Notes under the pieces: generated by a model
The model's database searches: none
Told to the model about the DNA's origin: nothing
The model's input: the letters and a program-made list of their open reading frames with translations, nothing else
DNA from: Volvox africanus
Lineage: Eukaryota; Chlorophyta; Chlorophyceae; Chlamydomonadales; Volvocaceae
NCBI GenBank assembly: GCA_030268105.1
Contig: BSDZ01000021.1
Location: 62,001 to 126,000 of the forward strand
Direction: 5' to 3'
DNA length: 64,000 bases
Program-made: the position numbers and the translations under genes
In this document: piece by piece, positions 1 to 11,556 of the stretch
How positions within the stretch are numbered: position 1 is the first letter of the stretch
Layout of the letters: every line of letters starts with the position of its first letter

Positions 1-2107
1 TCAAAACGAACAACTCTCCATAGGGCGTCATTGGGCCCCATAGCAGGGCCTGGTAAAGCAACTTCGTCTTTCCCTTGCGCCATCCCCATACATACACGGG
101 GCCGAGTGTCAGGGTCGCTCGAGTACTCGGACGATAAAACCCCAACTGATAAGATGCACAGTACAGGGATATGTCGCCCTTAGCGTGGGAAACCACCCCG
201 CCCAAATGAAGCCTTTCGAAGAAGCCAACAGGTGGCGCTTCCCAGCGCCGGGATCAAAACCTGATTCGTTGACCAGCACATAGAAAATGGAGGCACAAAG
301 GAAAGAGCGGGAGAACGTAGGTCTACGAAAGGGCTGGTTGGCCGTGCTGGTGTGCATGCCTTAGCCAGCCAGCCAGCCGTAGTGTTCATCTTCACAAGTT
401 GCAGTGTGCAGTCCAGTGGACCCATCGCTCGTTCGATTGGAGAATGTAATAACAATCAGTGTTACTCGAAGCGGCACCACGCCTGGATGGATGGACCTGA
501 CCGTAAAGGGAGTTCTGTGCTCTTGGGCTGCAATCCAGGATTGTGCACGCTCTGCCACCTGGAGGGTTTGCCAGCTGTCGTCGTGATATCTGTATGACAG
601 GGTATGAAGGGGTACGGCGGACGCGCGCCATACCGCGTGTTTCCTTCAAGGCGTTCCCTGATGCCACGATCCAAGCCTGGTTCGCTGCTGGTGTCACCGT
701 GTGGCTGCTGCTACCACTGGCTTCCGCTGTTGACCTTGGATTGGGCGGTGCCGTTTTGCATGTAACCAACAAACCTTAAAATAAAAACACACCTAAAATG
801 TAAAATTGTTCTAGAATAGTGCATGCACGCGCGTCGAGGTAACGGGTAACGGGGTTTCCTCGGTCTACCCCGCGCGCGGGATCCAAGATGCGTTAGAGGG
901 TAGAGGAACCCCGAAGGATCTTGGGTCTCGCTCTATTTCTGTGTCGCGATGCTGAAGCGCTCCTTGAATACTTAAAAATATGCCTGCGTTTATATGATGG
1001 TTAGCAATAAGTGTCACCCTGCTGTGCTCCGTCCTTCCATCGACTTCGTGAAACTTCCTGATGCTTAAAATAGAGAATATGCCTCTCTACTGGCTATTAA
1101 TCAACGCTCGTCTATCTCTCCAGTACAATCAGCGCCAATGTCGTGGTCCATGCGGTCCTGGGCGCTTGGTGATTTCAAGCTCAAGCAGTCGTATAGACTC
1201 TATCCGCAGTGAATCCTACAAATAATATGTGCGTGTTCATTGATTATGTAAGAGTTTGAATGTCCCTTTTTCGCTATAACATGGCATTTATTCGTTGGTT
1301 GGTTGAGATTAGAGAAACCTGCCGTGAAGTCGAATCCAAAATTACATCGATGCTTGAACTGAAACGTCATCCTAAGTTTCATGACCTCATAACACCATTT
1401 CGTATTCCTCAAAGGCAAGCCATTAAAAGATACACCGAAGTTCATCGACCTGCCTGCACACCGAGTGTTACTTGCCGGCCGAGCTTACTTTGTACACGTT
1501 GTATGTACCTCTTAGTACTGCTTTGATAGGCGCCATAGTAGTCGCAATTTGAGCTTGATATCCTTACTGCATTCCCGACACGATGAATGGAAATTAATGA
1601 CGACTTGCAGTTCAGAATCTCTCCGCTTGCTTTGTAGCACCCCCTCATCGAAGGATTAGAGAAATCGTGGGCCTGGCGGAGACGAAGCAATTACATGGCT
1701 GATCACACCGGCTTTTTGACATCGTGTGTTGTATTATCGCTTATTATAAACCATGTAAATATTCCTGCGTTGCTTTTTGGAAGCGTGAAAAGTTTGGAAG
1801 TAACCGGACCTAACGCTCATACCTGTTCGGATGCGTGATTTTAATAAACAGCATATGAATCTATAAATTCCAATTAATGATCTTAACGCTGACCACTGTG
1901 AGGCTCGTTGTTGAGCGTTCTGGCCGGAGGGGCGGCTGAAGTGGCGTTGGTTAACGACGGAAATGCATATCTAATCTTAATAATAAATTTTTTTTATGTA
2001 TATAATACTGAATTATATCCTAACATTGTGTCAGAATTCCTGCACGATGTTGTGGCTGTGCCCACCTACGCCCGCCCGCCAGGCGTACGGAAAGCGGAAG
2101 GCGAGCC
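1..2107. other. Region without a recognisable gene
   Basis: Only short open frames on both strands, with no family signature and no coherent set of splice-compatible exons. Around 850-930 there is an imperfect self-complementary patch (CCAAGAT near 885 against ATCTTGG near 920, and nearby GGGGTTTCCTC against GAGGAACCCC). The stretch ends at the promoter of the first pherophorin. It could hold the 3' end of a gene lying outside the window, but I see no evidence for one. Confidence 0.5.
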
Positions 2108-2115
2108 TTTAAATA
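2108..2115 (+). promoter_or_regulatory. TATA-like box of pherophorin gene 1
   Basis: TTTAAATA lies 55 nt upstream of the start codon at 2170. The second pherophorin has a TATA-like element at nearly the same spacing, which supports both elements and both start codons. Confidence 0.5.
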
Positions 2116-2169
2116 CAGTCTTGCTTTATTTAACTATCAAGGGTGCATATGGTGGAAGCCCTTAAAAGA

Positions 2170-5100
2170 ATGAGGCTGCCAATATTGGTCGCCTTAACAT
2201 TTGCGGCCAGCCTGTGAGTTGTTCGGATTATCGATATTGTTTGCCAGCAGGCTGTCACTTAAATAGAAATTTTCAGACAACTATGTATACAGAGAGTAAA
2301 TTTTAGAGCGATGATAATACTTTGCAATCGCAAGCGCTAGTCTTCGCGACAGCTTGCTACTCCTTTTTGCGTCCGTGCGCACATACTTTCGCTTGTGCCA
2401 TCAGCTAATAGCAGTGAAATAACGTATTTTACAAACAGCTTTGAGAGTCCATATCGTGGAACTACCCCTATCGCTATCCTTGCGCCATTGCCAACCTTCC
2501 CGAACTCCACTAACTGCACCGCGATAACTTTCCAACCCATCTGTTCTTCTTCTATGTAGGTGGGCTGGCAGCCAAGCTCAGACTACCGTAGCGGGCACGG
2601 GGCTTAACCCCAACTTCCCATTCGTGCCATGCAAAAAGTCGCCTTCGTCCTACAGCGTTGGATACAGCATCTCGTACCTGGGAGGCTTCACCTACTGCTT
2701 CACCGTCAATGTCAACATCCCATCGGGCTGCGCTGACTATTGCTGCGTCGGGGCGGACCTCCGGAAATTTGAGGTGGGCCGCGAAATCGCGGAAGCGACA
2801 GTGGCGCCTCCTTTCTGTACACGCGCTAAAACCCCGATTCGGACGAGGTTGGCAAATTACTGATGGCCTTCGTCGCTTTCGACGCTCTTTTGTGTCCGGT
2901 CCTTGCATCGCGGAACTCCACCAGACATCCGCAATACTTCCCTACCTGCATTCGTGCACTCGCTGCCGCCCCCGTCCCCGCCCCCGTCCCCCCGCTCGCC
3001 CTCGCCTCTGCTGCACCGCAAACACTCGGCCACGCTTCAAGCTGTGCCAGGCCGCCAAATCACCATTCCATTTTGGGGTCTCGCAAAACCGCATACAATC
3101 TCTGGGCACTTCAGCGCTCGCTTAAACCACTCTAAACCACCCTAAACCACTAAACTCACAGAATCCCATGCCTGTACATGCGTGTGCATGCATGTGTGTA
3201 TGTTTGTGTGTCTGCCCGAGCATGTGCATGTGTCGTCTAAGTATTAACGTACATGTGAACATTCATGTCCCACTCACTTGTACATGTATCGATTGCACTT
3301 ATCAGGTACCGTGTTTGCAATCGCAACAGACAACCTCGCTTGCGTCCCATCTCCCTTTACCCGCCTTTGCACGAGATCCAGCCAGTCCAATCCAGCCACT
3401 CCCTCCGCCCCTATTATCGAAGAGACCCAATTAGCTAGCTGGAGGGGCATGCGGGGCATGCGGGATGGCAACATACACTTCTGGTCCGAGTCTAAAGGCT
3501 GGTTTCCTGGTTTTCGCGGGTGTTGTGATGGTTGGGATGTACGGCATACTACCTACACCGATCTAAACCGACCTCTATTCAAATGATCATTCAATCTTGC
3601 TGGGTGCCCCTCTCTACACTGGGCATACTTGTCCAATTCCTGTTTCTGTTTCTTTCGGTCCCCTTAATGAGGTGCTGTGAGGATATGACCAGTGAACAAG
3701 CCCTTCTCCTTTCCCTGCTCCGGCCCTGTTGATCGCAGCTGAACGTGAACCCCTGGTGCGACGTCAGCGGTCTCAGCCTGAAGTCCACCCTCAACGGAGC
3801 TCCGACGAAGGTCGGGCCAGTCATCGATCCGGCACCGAATGGCAATGATGGCGCCACGGTGCTGCGCATCACACAACTGGGCCTCAACCTAACAAACGCG
3901 AACGGTGCGGAGATTTGCATCACGCTGGGGGTGAACAGCTTGGGCGACGGCTGCACCACCCTGGAGGACCTCTGCGTGCCGCCCCCAGGCCAACCCGCGG
4001 GCGTCTGCTCTACTGCTCTGTTCGATTCGAAGTACGACTGCTGCCCAGTCAACAGGGCCACCAAGGCGCTTCCGCCGTCGCCACCGCCACCTTCGCCGCC
4101 ACCGCCGTCGCCGCGGCCGCCATCGCCGCGGCCACCGTCGCCTCCGCCGCCGTCGCCACCCCCACCGTCGCCTCCGCCGCCGTCGCCACCCCCACCGTCA
4201 CCCCCGCCGCCGTCGCCCCCACCACCATCGCCCCCGCCGCCCCCTCCACCGTCTCCGCCGCCGCCCCCACCGCCGTCACCGCCACCGCCGAGGCCACCCA
4301 CACCGCAGCCACCGTCACCTCCGCCACCACCATCGCCTCCTCCCCCAGGGCCGCCACCGCCATCGCCCCCACCCCCATCACCAAATCCTCCTAGTCCTCC
4401 ACCACCATCACCGCCGCCACCGTCACCACCACCACCGTCACCACCACCTCCATCGCCTCCTCCCCCGTCACCACCACCACCTTCACCACCTGGTCCTAAA
4501 CCGCCCGCGCCACCACCTCCATCTCCACCACCACCGCCTCCATCCCCGAACCCACCGTCGCCCCCACCCCCCTTCCCCCCTCCGCCGTCTCCACCACCAC
4601 CATCACCCAATCCTCCTGGACCTCCGCCACCATCGCCACCACCACCGTCACCGCCACCACCATCGCCGCCACCACCGTCACCACCACCACCATTCCCGCC
4701 GCCGCCTTCGCCCCCGCCACCATCACCGCCGCCGCCGCGGCCGCCATTGCCCCCGCCACCATCGCCGCCCCCGCCGCCGCCGCCCTCACCCCCGCCGCCC
4801 TCGCCGCCCCCGCCGCCGCCACCTTCGCCGCCTCCGCCACCTCCCTCGCCGAACCCACCGTCCCCTCCACCTCCGCATCCCCCGCCTCCTTCCCCACCAC
4901 CTCCCTCGCCACTGCCTCCTGGGCCTCCACCCCCGTCGCCACCCCCACCATCGCCGCCGCCGCCGTCTCCGCCACCGCCCTCACCGCCGCCGCCGTCCCC
5001 TCCCCCTCCGTCCCCGCCGCCGCCGTCTCCCTCACCACCCTCACCACCCGCACCCCCGCCGCCTTTGCCGCCTCCCCCATCGCCGCCTCCACCCTCGCCC

Positions 5101-8100
5101 CCGCCACCGTCCCCACGCCCTCCTTCACCACCGCCGCCGTCACCGCCTCCTCCTTCGCCACCACCACCTTCGCCACCGCCTCCATCGCCACCGCCACCCT
5201 CGCCACCCCCTCCCTCGCCACCCCCACCCTCCCCTAGCCCTCCAAGCCCTCCTCCTCCATCTCCGCCCCCGCCGTCACCTCCTCCTCCTAGTCCGCCTCC
5301 CCCCTCGCCACCGCCCCCTTCACCTCCTCCCCCTCAACCCCGTCCCCCTTCACCTCCCCCTCCTCCCCCCCCTTCGCCTCCTCCTCCTTCACCTCCCCCT
5401 CCTCCCCCCCCTTCGCCTCCTCCCCCTCCTCCCCCTCGGCCTCCACCACCCCCTCGTCCGCCTCCGCCACCTCCCCCGGCATGCCGTACGTGCGTCTACC
5501 TCATCGTCAGTCAGACCTCCTCTTTCTATAAGCCGTATACCTTTACATCAGCTAAGTGCGCCAACGTCTCCAGCAGCATCATTTCCAACATTAACGATTT
5601 TGCCGGGGGCTCTGTCGCGCGGGCCTTCAAATTGGTGCAGTGCACATCCGACGTCGTCAAGGTCTGCGGAGACTTCACGAGCAACGACATCGGCGCTGCT
5701 CTCCAGGACGCATTTGACTTTGCGCTGCTCGACTGGTATGCCCTGGTATCCGGATTTAACAACCCCTGCCCGACATTCCTGTCGGGACAGACACTTACAG
5801 TGCGTGTGGGCGGTGACGGCGACCCCGTCAACCCCCCATCGACCTGCGTGAGCGCTGAGGTCTCACAGGCCTGCAGCCTGCCCGACCTGAACACTGGCCC
5901 GCCATGCTCGTAAGTTTAAGAACGAGGAAGTTCGCGGTTCCTGATTATCTGAAAGGGAAAGGAGGCGGTAACGTCGGGTATTGCGGAGGAGGGGGGGCTG
6001 CATACCCCACAGAAACCGTGCCTTCATGTGCATGTGTATGAGCATGCAGAGAGTCGCACTTCCACGCCCGCCCCCGCCCTACCTTTATTGTTTTAGTTTT
6101 AAGTTTTAATTTTTTCGTATACGAGAGGGAATTTTTTGTAGCAATTACCCCTTACCCCTTCTTCTCCTCTCTCCCCCTCCCCGCTCTTCCCATGTCGCCC
6201 CGTTGTGCAGTTGCATCGTTCGTCAGCGAGCCACCCCATTCGCGATGAACCCCACCTACAGCGTACGCAATGGCCGGTCATCCAATACACTGCTGTACTG
6301 CTTTGACACCATCGTCATCACTCCAGAGTACCCGAACGTAAGCTAAGACACTTGGGCAATGGGACGCTCGGGGCCGCAAGGGCAGAAGATGCAGAAGGGA
6401 CAAGAAGGCAGGATGCTGCTGCCTGACACGCTTTCGCAACCCTTACTGCATCAAAGGCACGCTGCGATAGCTGTTGTGGCTGCAGAGGATGATTTAATGC
6501 ATACTTTACATAAGACACGGGACACGCTTTCCACCGGGATCTATTAGCTGACAGTCAAGGGCAACCAGGGAAGATAGGGGCCGACGGATTTGTGAAAATA
6601 ATGAGGAACATAGAGACTAAAACGATGAATCTTCGAAATAGGGCGAGGAAACGCTGTTGCCTGGCGATGGGAAAAGAAGGGGAATGAACCCTGAAAGGGT
6701 TTTATACGGTGGAGGAGTTAATACGGCTTTGACAGAGATGACGCGCTTTTAGCCGGCCCTAGGGTCAGCCGAAGCCGTGTGCGTGTGCGTGTGCGTGTGC
6801 GTCTGTGTGGAGGTTCGGAGTCACTCGACAGACGTTATGAACAAACCCTAGGTTTGAGGTCCGTCTTAAGGCCTTTTTCGGATCCGTTGGCACGACATCA
6901 CCGACCCGAGATCTTATGCTATCGTATACACTCGTCTTCGGCACGATAGATCCTTCCTACAGATTGGCTTCACAAGCTCAGCATGTGTCGTAAAAGCAGT
7001 CATCAGAGTGTCAACAACAGCAATGTCGATTAGCAACGGCGGCAGCATCTTTAGCAGCATGATGCATTGCCCTGGTTTAGTGCGTGATGCCAGGGAGGGC
7101 CAGGAGGCCAAGTGCCTCTTGACCTGCAGTGATGGATCTTGGATTCAGTGATGGATTTGGTTGTGAGGCAGCAAAACCCGGCGGGCATGTGTAGAATGCA
7201 CTACGCTCCAGGGAGCGCTGATCACCGAATATCGGGATGTGTATGTGTATGTTTCCGCGTGTATGTGTGTATGTGTGTGTAAATGTGTGTGTTTAGGAGG
7301 GGGGAAAGTAGGGCGCGACTGAACACTCCTCATGCCGACACCGCGCAGGAGGCAGCAAGGTCGCTGCTCTAATCCCAGTGCTGGTAATAAGCATACGCCG
7401 GTCCCGTTTGTACCTCTTGTTACGATGCAAGCAAGGAGGCGACTGGCTCAATGGACAATAAAACATAGTTCTTTTCCATCCCCACCCAACCTTAACCGAC
7501 CCGGTTAGCGCATGCCGGTCCGGTGCGTAGCGGTTCGGCTCGGCTCAGTCGCCGTATCTGGAGCCGCGACCCGCACGTTATGCGCATGCATCAATACCTT
7601 TAATGCTCTTCTCCTTTCCGCTAAGCTCCTTGCTTGCGCGCATCCGCTGACCCGCCTAAGCCCCCTCCCCTCCCTCCTCTTTGCCTCTCTTCCAGGGTGC
7701 ATGTGGCAAGACCACCAATCTGCTGAAGCTCGAATTCTGGGCCGATGACACGCAGCGCCGCAAGGTGACGTCCGTTGGCCTCCAGGCCGCGGGTGAAAGT
7801 TCCCTGACGTTTATTGCCCCAATATGGGCCTCCAGCGGCGACAACACGCTCAAGGTGACCCCAGTCAACTGGAGCTTGAAGCAGGCCGCGGGTGGCCTAA
7901 TCTGCCTTGAGATGGACAGGAACACCAACATGCGTACCTTCTGCAAGGGATCCACCGATGGGACTTGCTGGTGCGTAGATGTTCCATGTGTATGGCATCG
8001 TGTGTATGGCATCGTGTGCTCAAGTTTTCACCGAAAAGGGGAAGACAGGGATGGGGATGGGGATGGGAGAATTCATAACTGTGAAGGACAACTGGGAGCG

Positions 8101-8617
8101 AGTGAGCAGGGGAAGTGGGCGAGTGGGGAAATGCAGCTGAGTTCGCTGTGTGTTGGTTTGTACGTGCGTGGGTGAGGAAGGGCGGAAGACAAGGAGGTGT
8201 GAGAGGATGGAGGAGGGATAGAGGGGGGATGGAGGGGGACGGAGATTTAGGAAGGACATGAGAGCTTTCGGAACATTGGTGTCAGCGGCAGGGGTTGAAA
8301 GATCTCAGCTAGAAAGTGGGTTTCTGTCGAAGTGGGTCAGACGCGGTCCTGGAGATGCGAGAACAGAACAGACGGGAAGTAATAGCATGGGTAATAGCGT
8401 CCTGCACAGCGATAGTGATTTGTACACGTTTGCTTGGAAGGAAGTGCTTGGAAGGACCACCAATTTCGCCAACTGCCCCCCCCCCTTTTAGGATCTAATA
8501 CCTGACATTTTCCTCCTCTCCTCCCCCTCCTCATGCACTTGATCGCCTCGCAGGGCTGGCTTCTTTGACGACTCGAAGAACTGCTGCCCGTTGTACTTGG
8601 CTTCCCCATCACCATGA
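2170..8617 (+). CDS. Pherophorin with long Pro/Ser rod (964 aa, 6 exons)
   Basis: Secreted hydroxyproline-rich glycoprotein of the volvocine extracellular matrix. Exons: 2170-2213, 2560-2773, 3739-5909, 6211-6337, 7696-7970, 8554-8617; all junctions are GT-AG and keep frame. Residues 1-22 (MRLPILVALTFAASL...) form a signal peptide split by intron 1. Residues 23-197 are the N-terminal pherophorin domain, with the motifs TYCFTVNVN, CADYCC, DLRKFEV, GAEICITLG, GCTTLEDLC and STALFDSKYDCCPVN. Residues 198-666 are a Pro/Ser rod of PPSPP-type repeats. Residues 667-964 are the C-terminal domain (CRTCVYLIVSQ, LLYCFDTIVITP, KLEFWADDTQRRK, LKVTPVNWSLKQA, and FFDDSKNCCPLY at the end). By family knowledge the rod would be hydroxylated and glycosylated, and the globular domains mediate polymer assembly. 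The first cysteine motif reads FPFVPCKK, lacking the usual second Cys of a CxC. A second pherophorin follows in the same orientation. No TGTAA signal was seen within about 1 kb of the stop. Confidence 0.93.
4072..5478 (+). repeat. Pro/Ser-coding low-complexity tract (pherophorin rod)
   Basis: 1,407 bp in frame, made almost only of CCN and TCN codons, giving 469 residues of PPSPP-type repeats. Scattered Arg, Asn, Gly, Leu, Phe, His, Gln, Lys and Thr residues mark sub-blocks, for example PNPPSPPPP near 4384, 4549 and 4852, and PPGPPPPSPPPP repeated several times. The synonymous codons drift from CCG/CCA-rich in the 5' half to CCT/CCC-rich near 5230-5478. This suggests expansion in blocks rather than one uniform repeat. 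The reverse strand is open over long stretches purely because of this composition. Confidence 0.95.
6778..6811. repeat. GTGTGC microsatellite in pherophorin 1 intron 4
   Basis: Alternating purine/pyrimidine (GTGTGC)n lying in the intron between exons 4 and 5. A similar GT-rich stretch occurs at about 7229-7295 in the same intron. No coding role. Confidence 0.7.
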
Positions 8618-11519
8618 GTGCAATGCTCTGGCACCCCCAAGGTGCTCACGGCAGAGCTAACAGCAGCACCAGCGCAGTGTGCAATTAAAGGGGTCTCCCT
8701 CCTGGATCATCAGCAATGTACGCGGCCATCTTCACTCTCCTTCGTGCAACTGCTGCATCTCCATAAAGTGCAATTGCAACTGCTGTATTTGGTGCTGCCG
8801 TTATCGCGCTCACCGCAACCTGGCACCAATCCTGAGGAGCTCTGTTCGGCGGGAAAGCGCCTTTGCGCCTTGAGTATGCCTCGTTCAGATTCATTTGATA
8901 ATCCCATCATACTGCACTACGTCATGCCTAAAACGTGCGAGTGTTTCTACTGGTCAAGAGATTTGCCTGTCTGGCCTGTAGGACCGCACGACCGCCAGCT
9001 GCAGCATGAGGTCTTCAGGTTCCTGGATCTCGATCCAGGCCTGTATTACGATTCATGCTGCTGATTTCGCTTATAAGTTGGGTGGTGGTGTTACGCGACA
9101 TCGTAAGTGCGGAGTCTGGGATAGTCTGTTATGTCTCGCAGCTTGGTATTGTGTATGTATGTATGTGTGTGTGTGCGCGCGCGCGTTGATTCGCTGGAGC
9201 GGCACCCGGCCGCCGTAGGGCCATCCGTCTGGCAGATCTGCTTCATAAGTACTAGAAACTGGCGGGATGTTTATTTGATCAGGGAACGTGATCTTCCTGG
9301 CAGCCCACCAAAGAAGGCAGAGGCCATCACTCATTCGACATCAAGGATTACTGTTCTTGTTTCGCGTGACTGGGCTTATCCGAGAATTTGGGGGGCAGTG
9401 CGTGCCGCTGCAGGGCGCTCGTTAGGAAGGAAGAGGAGTCTCTGGGAGTGGGGGGCCAATTGAAATCGACTCGCAACTTGAAATAATACCTCGCGCGCAC
9501 ATAACCTTGATGTGCAATCATATTACGGTTATCTAGATACTAAGAAGCGTGGTGTTCTGCCTCACGGATCAGCTCCTTCAGTCAGATGGTCAGAATGTGA
9601 GTGTTACTCTTTCGCACGCCATGGCGGGCTTGACGGCACGCACCGTGTCTGCCTACCACAGGGTAGGTACCTATAGTCAATGTTTGAAAACCAGCAAGAC
9701 TTGGGCTTTTTCAACGGTGTACAATATGGCCGTTTTGGGTAAAGGATTTGGCAGAGGGGACGTGAGTCCCTGTCCGCCGCGAACAGAGTATCCCCGATCG
9801 ATATGCAAGAATTATTGAAACAAAGTGAGAATCGAAATTAGACGGAAGGTTAACCAAAGCTCCTTTCCTGACGTGTTCTCGCGCATCCTTATTCTCTCAA
9901 AATGTTCGCGTTAAAAAATCAGATGCAGAATTACAAAAATATATTCGTTAATTATGACACGTGTTTGATTCGAGGGATATTATTGCTCCTTACCTGCTTT
10001 GTGTTAGCTGTCATCCGCCCGCCATTTTCCCAGTCTGTGTAGCGTCGAAGTGCCATCAAATTCAATACTTCCAATATTCAATCATTACAAAATTATCATT
10101 CCTCCTATTTTTGAATCCGAAAAGGTATAGGATTTAGCCCTTCGGAAAGTAGGTGCGACAACGTCGAATGTAAATTAACGAACGTCAGCGTTTCGTGCTT
10201 GCAGAAGTCAGATGAACAAGGGAATTTTACATAGCTTTGATTTTGATTTGCACGACCTAGGGTTCGTGGACCCCTAATCTGGAAAGGAGATAGATAGGCC
10301 AGGGCATGGGAAGATAAACAGCCAGTCAGCCACAGTCCATCGCCTGTTGTCGTACTGGTAACATTTAAGAATGGCTGGCCCGCTGCAGCCGCAACACGTC
10401 ACGAGACGGTGCCTGCATTCCTGATAGCCGCGAAATAGAATATATGTTCATGGTAAGCATTTGCTTGAAATATCAAGGCTTGTTATTTGTTAGGTTGGAA
10501 GCTTCAATCGACCTTGACAACTTCTGGTGACTATTTCGTCTGCATTGACGTCGTCCTCTGGATTCCCAACATTACGTAGCGGTTAATGTAATGGGTAATC
10601 AGCGTAGACTGGCCAAGGCGCTTCATGAAATTCGTCGTGTGAGTGGGACTTGGTCTGGCGAGACGGTTTCACGCCTCGTAATACTGTTGTTTTTCCTTTC
10701 GTTTACATTTAGTCCATTCACTATCTCGACTTCTTTTCTCTTAATCCTTTTCCTAGTTTCATTGTTTTTAGTTTTGAGTGTTCAAGGAGCTCCACGTTTG
10801 TAAAACATCCATCCATTCGAACAAACTCATTCTTACGCGCATCATTTCGATTGGCATTATGATTGATGGGTTCATCACTTCTCTCTAACAATATAAAAAT
10901 GTATTATAATATAAATATAAAGATCAAGTGATAACTGTAAAAATGAGAAGTATAGTTTAAATAGTCATTATATAAAATTTTAATATACTACAGTAAATTC
11001 ATATATTTTATTTATGTTTTGTTACATGTGTATGCCATCTATCAACTGATCATCTATCAGTTCGTTCCCAATGGTTACTAGAATTAACTAAGGTGTTGTA
11101 AAGGACTCCATTAGGTCCTGTGTACCTCAGCCGACGATTTTGCCACGGCACCGGTGCTGTTGAGGCGATATTGCCTCAAGCCGGTACATCGTGATGAACT
11201 TGCATGCAAAGCTGAAACATTTGCTCAGTCACGCTTTGGACCTCACCTTGAACTCCTGTGTTTTGCCCATAATCCCATGAGCATCACCATCTTTCACAGC
11301 TGACTTTGCCAAGGGCTTTGCGGACGAGGATTGTTTTAGGAAGCTGCTCATGTATAGGATCGACTTCCTTAGTGTACAGGGACAATCAACACGTTGGTCA
11401 AACCGGTTCCACCAACCCCCGGAATGATGTGGAAATGGTTGGGGAATTTTGAGTGTTTTATGGTCCGTGAGCCTCGTGGCTCATTCCGGGCCTTACGAGT
11501 TTACAAACTCGTGATCATT

Positions 11520-11556
<37 letters not shown>

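Noticed and set aside
3591..5482. Long minus-strand open frames rich in Gly or Ala/Val/Glu opposite the pherophorin rod (e.g. 3591-4610, 4496-5227, 5288-5482)
   Set aside because: They are compositional shadows of the CCN/TCN rod codons. The plus strand has a full pherophorin with conserved Cys motifs and consistent splicing.
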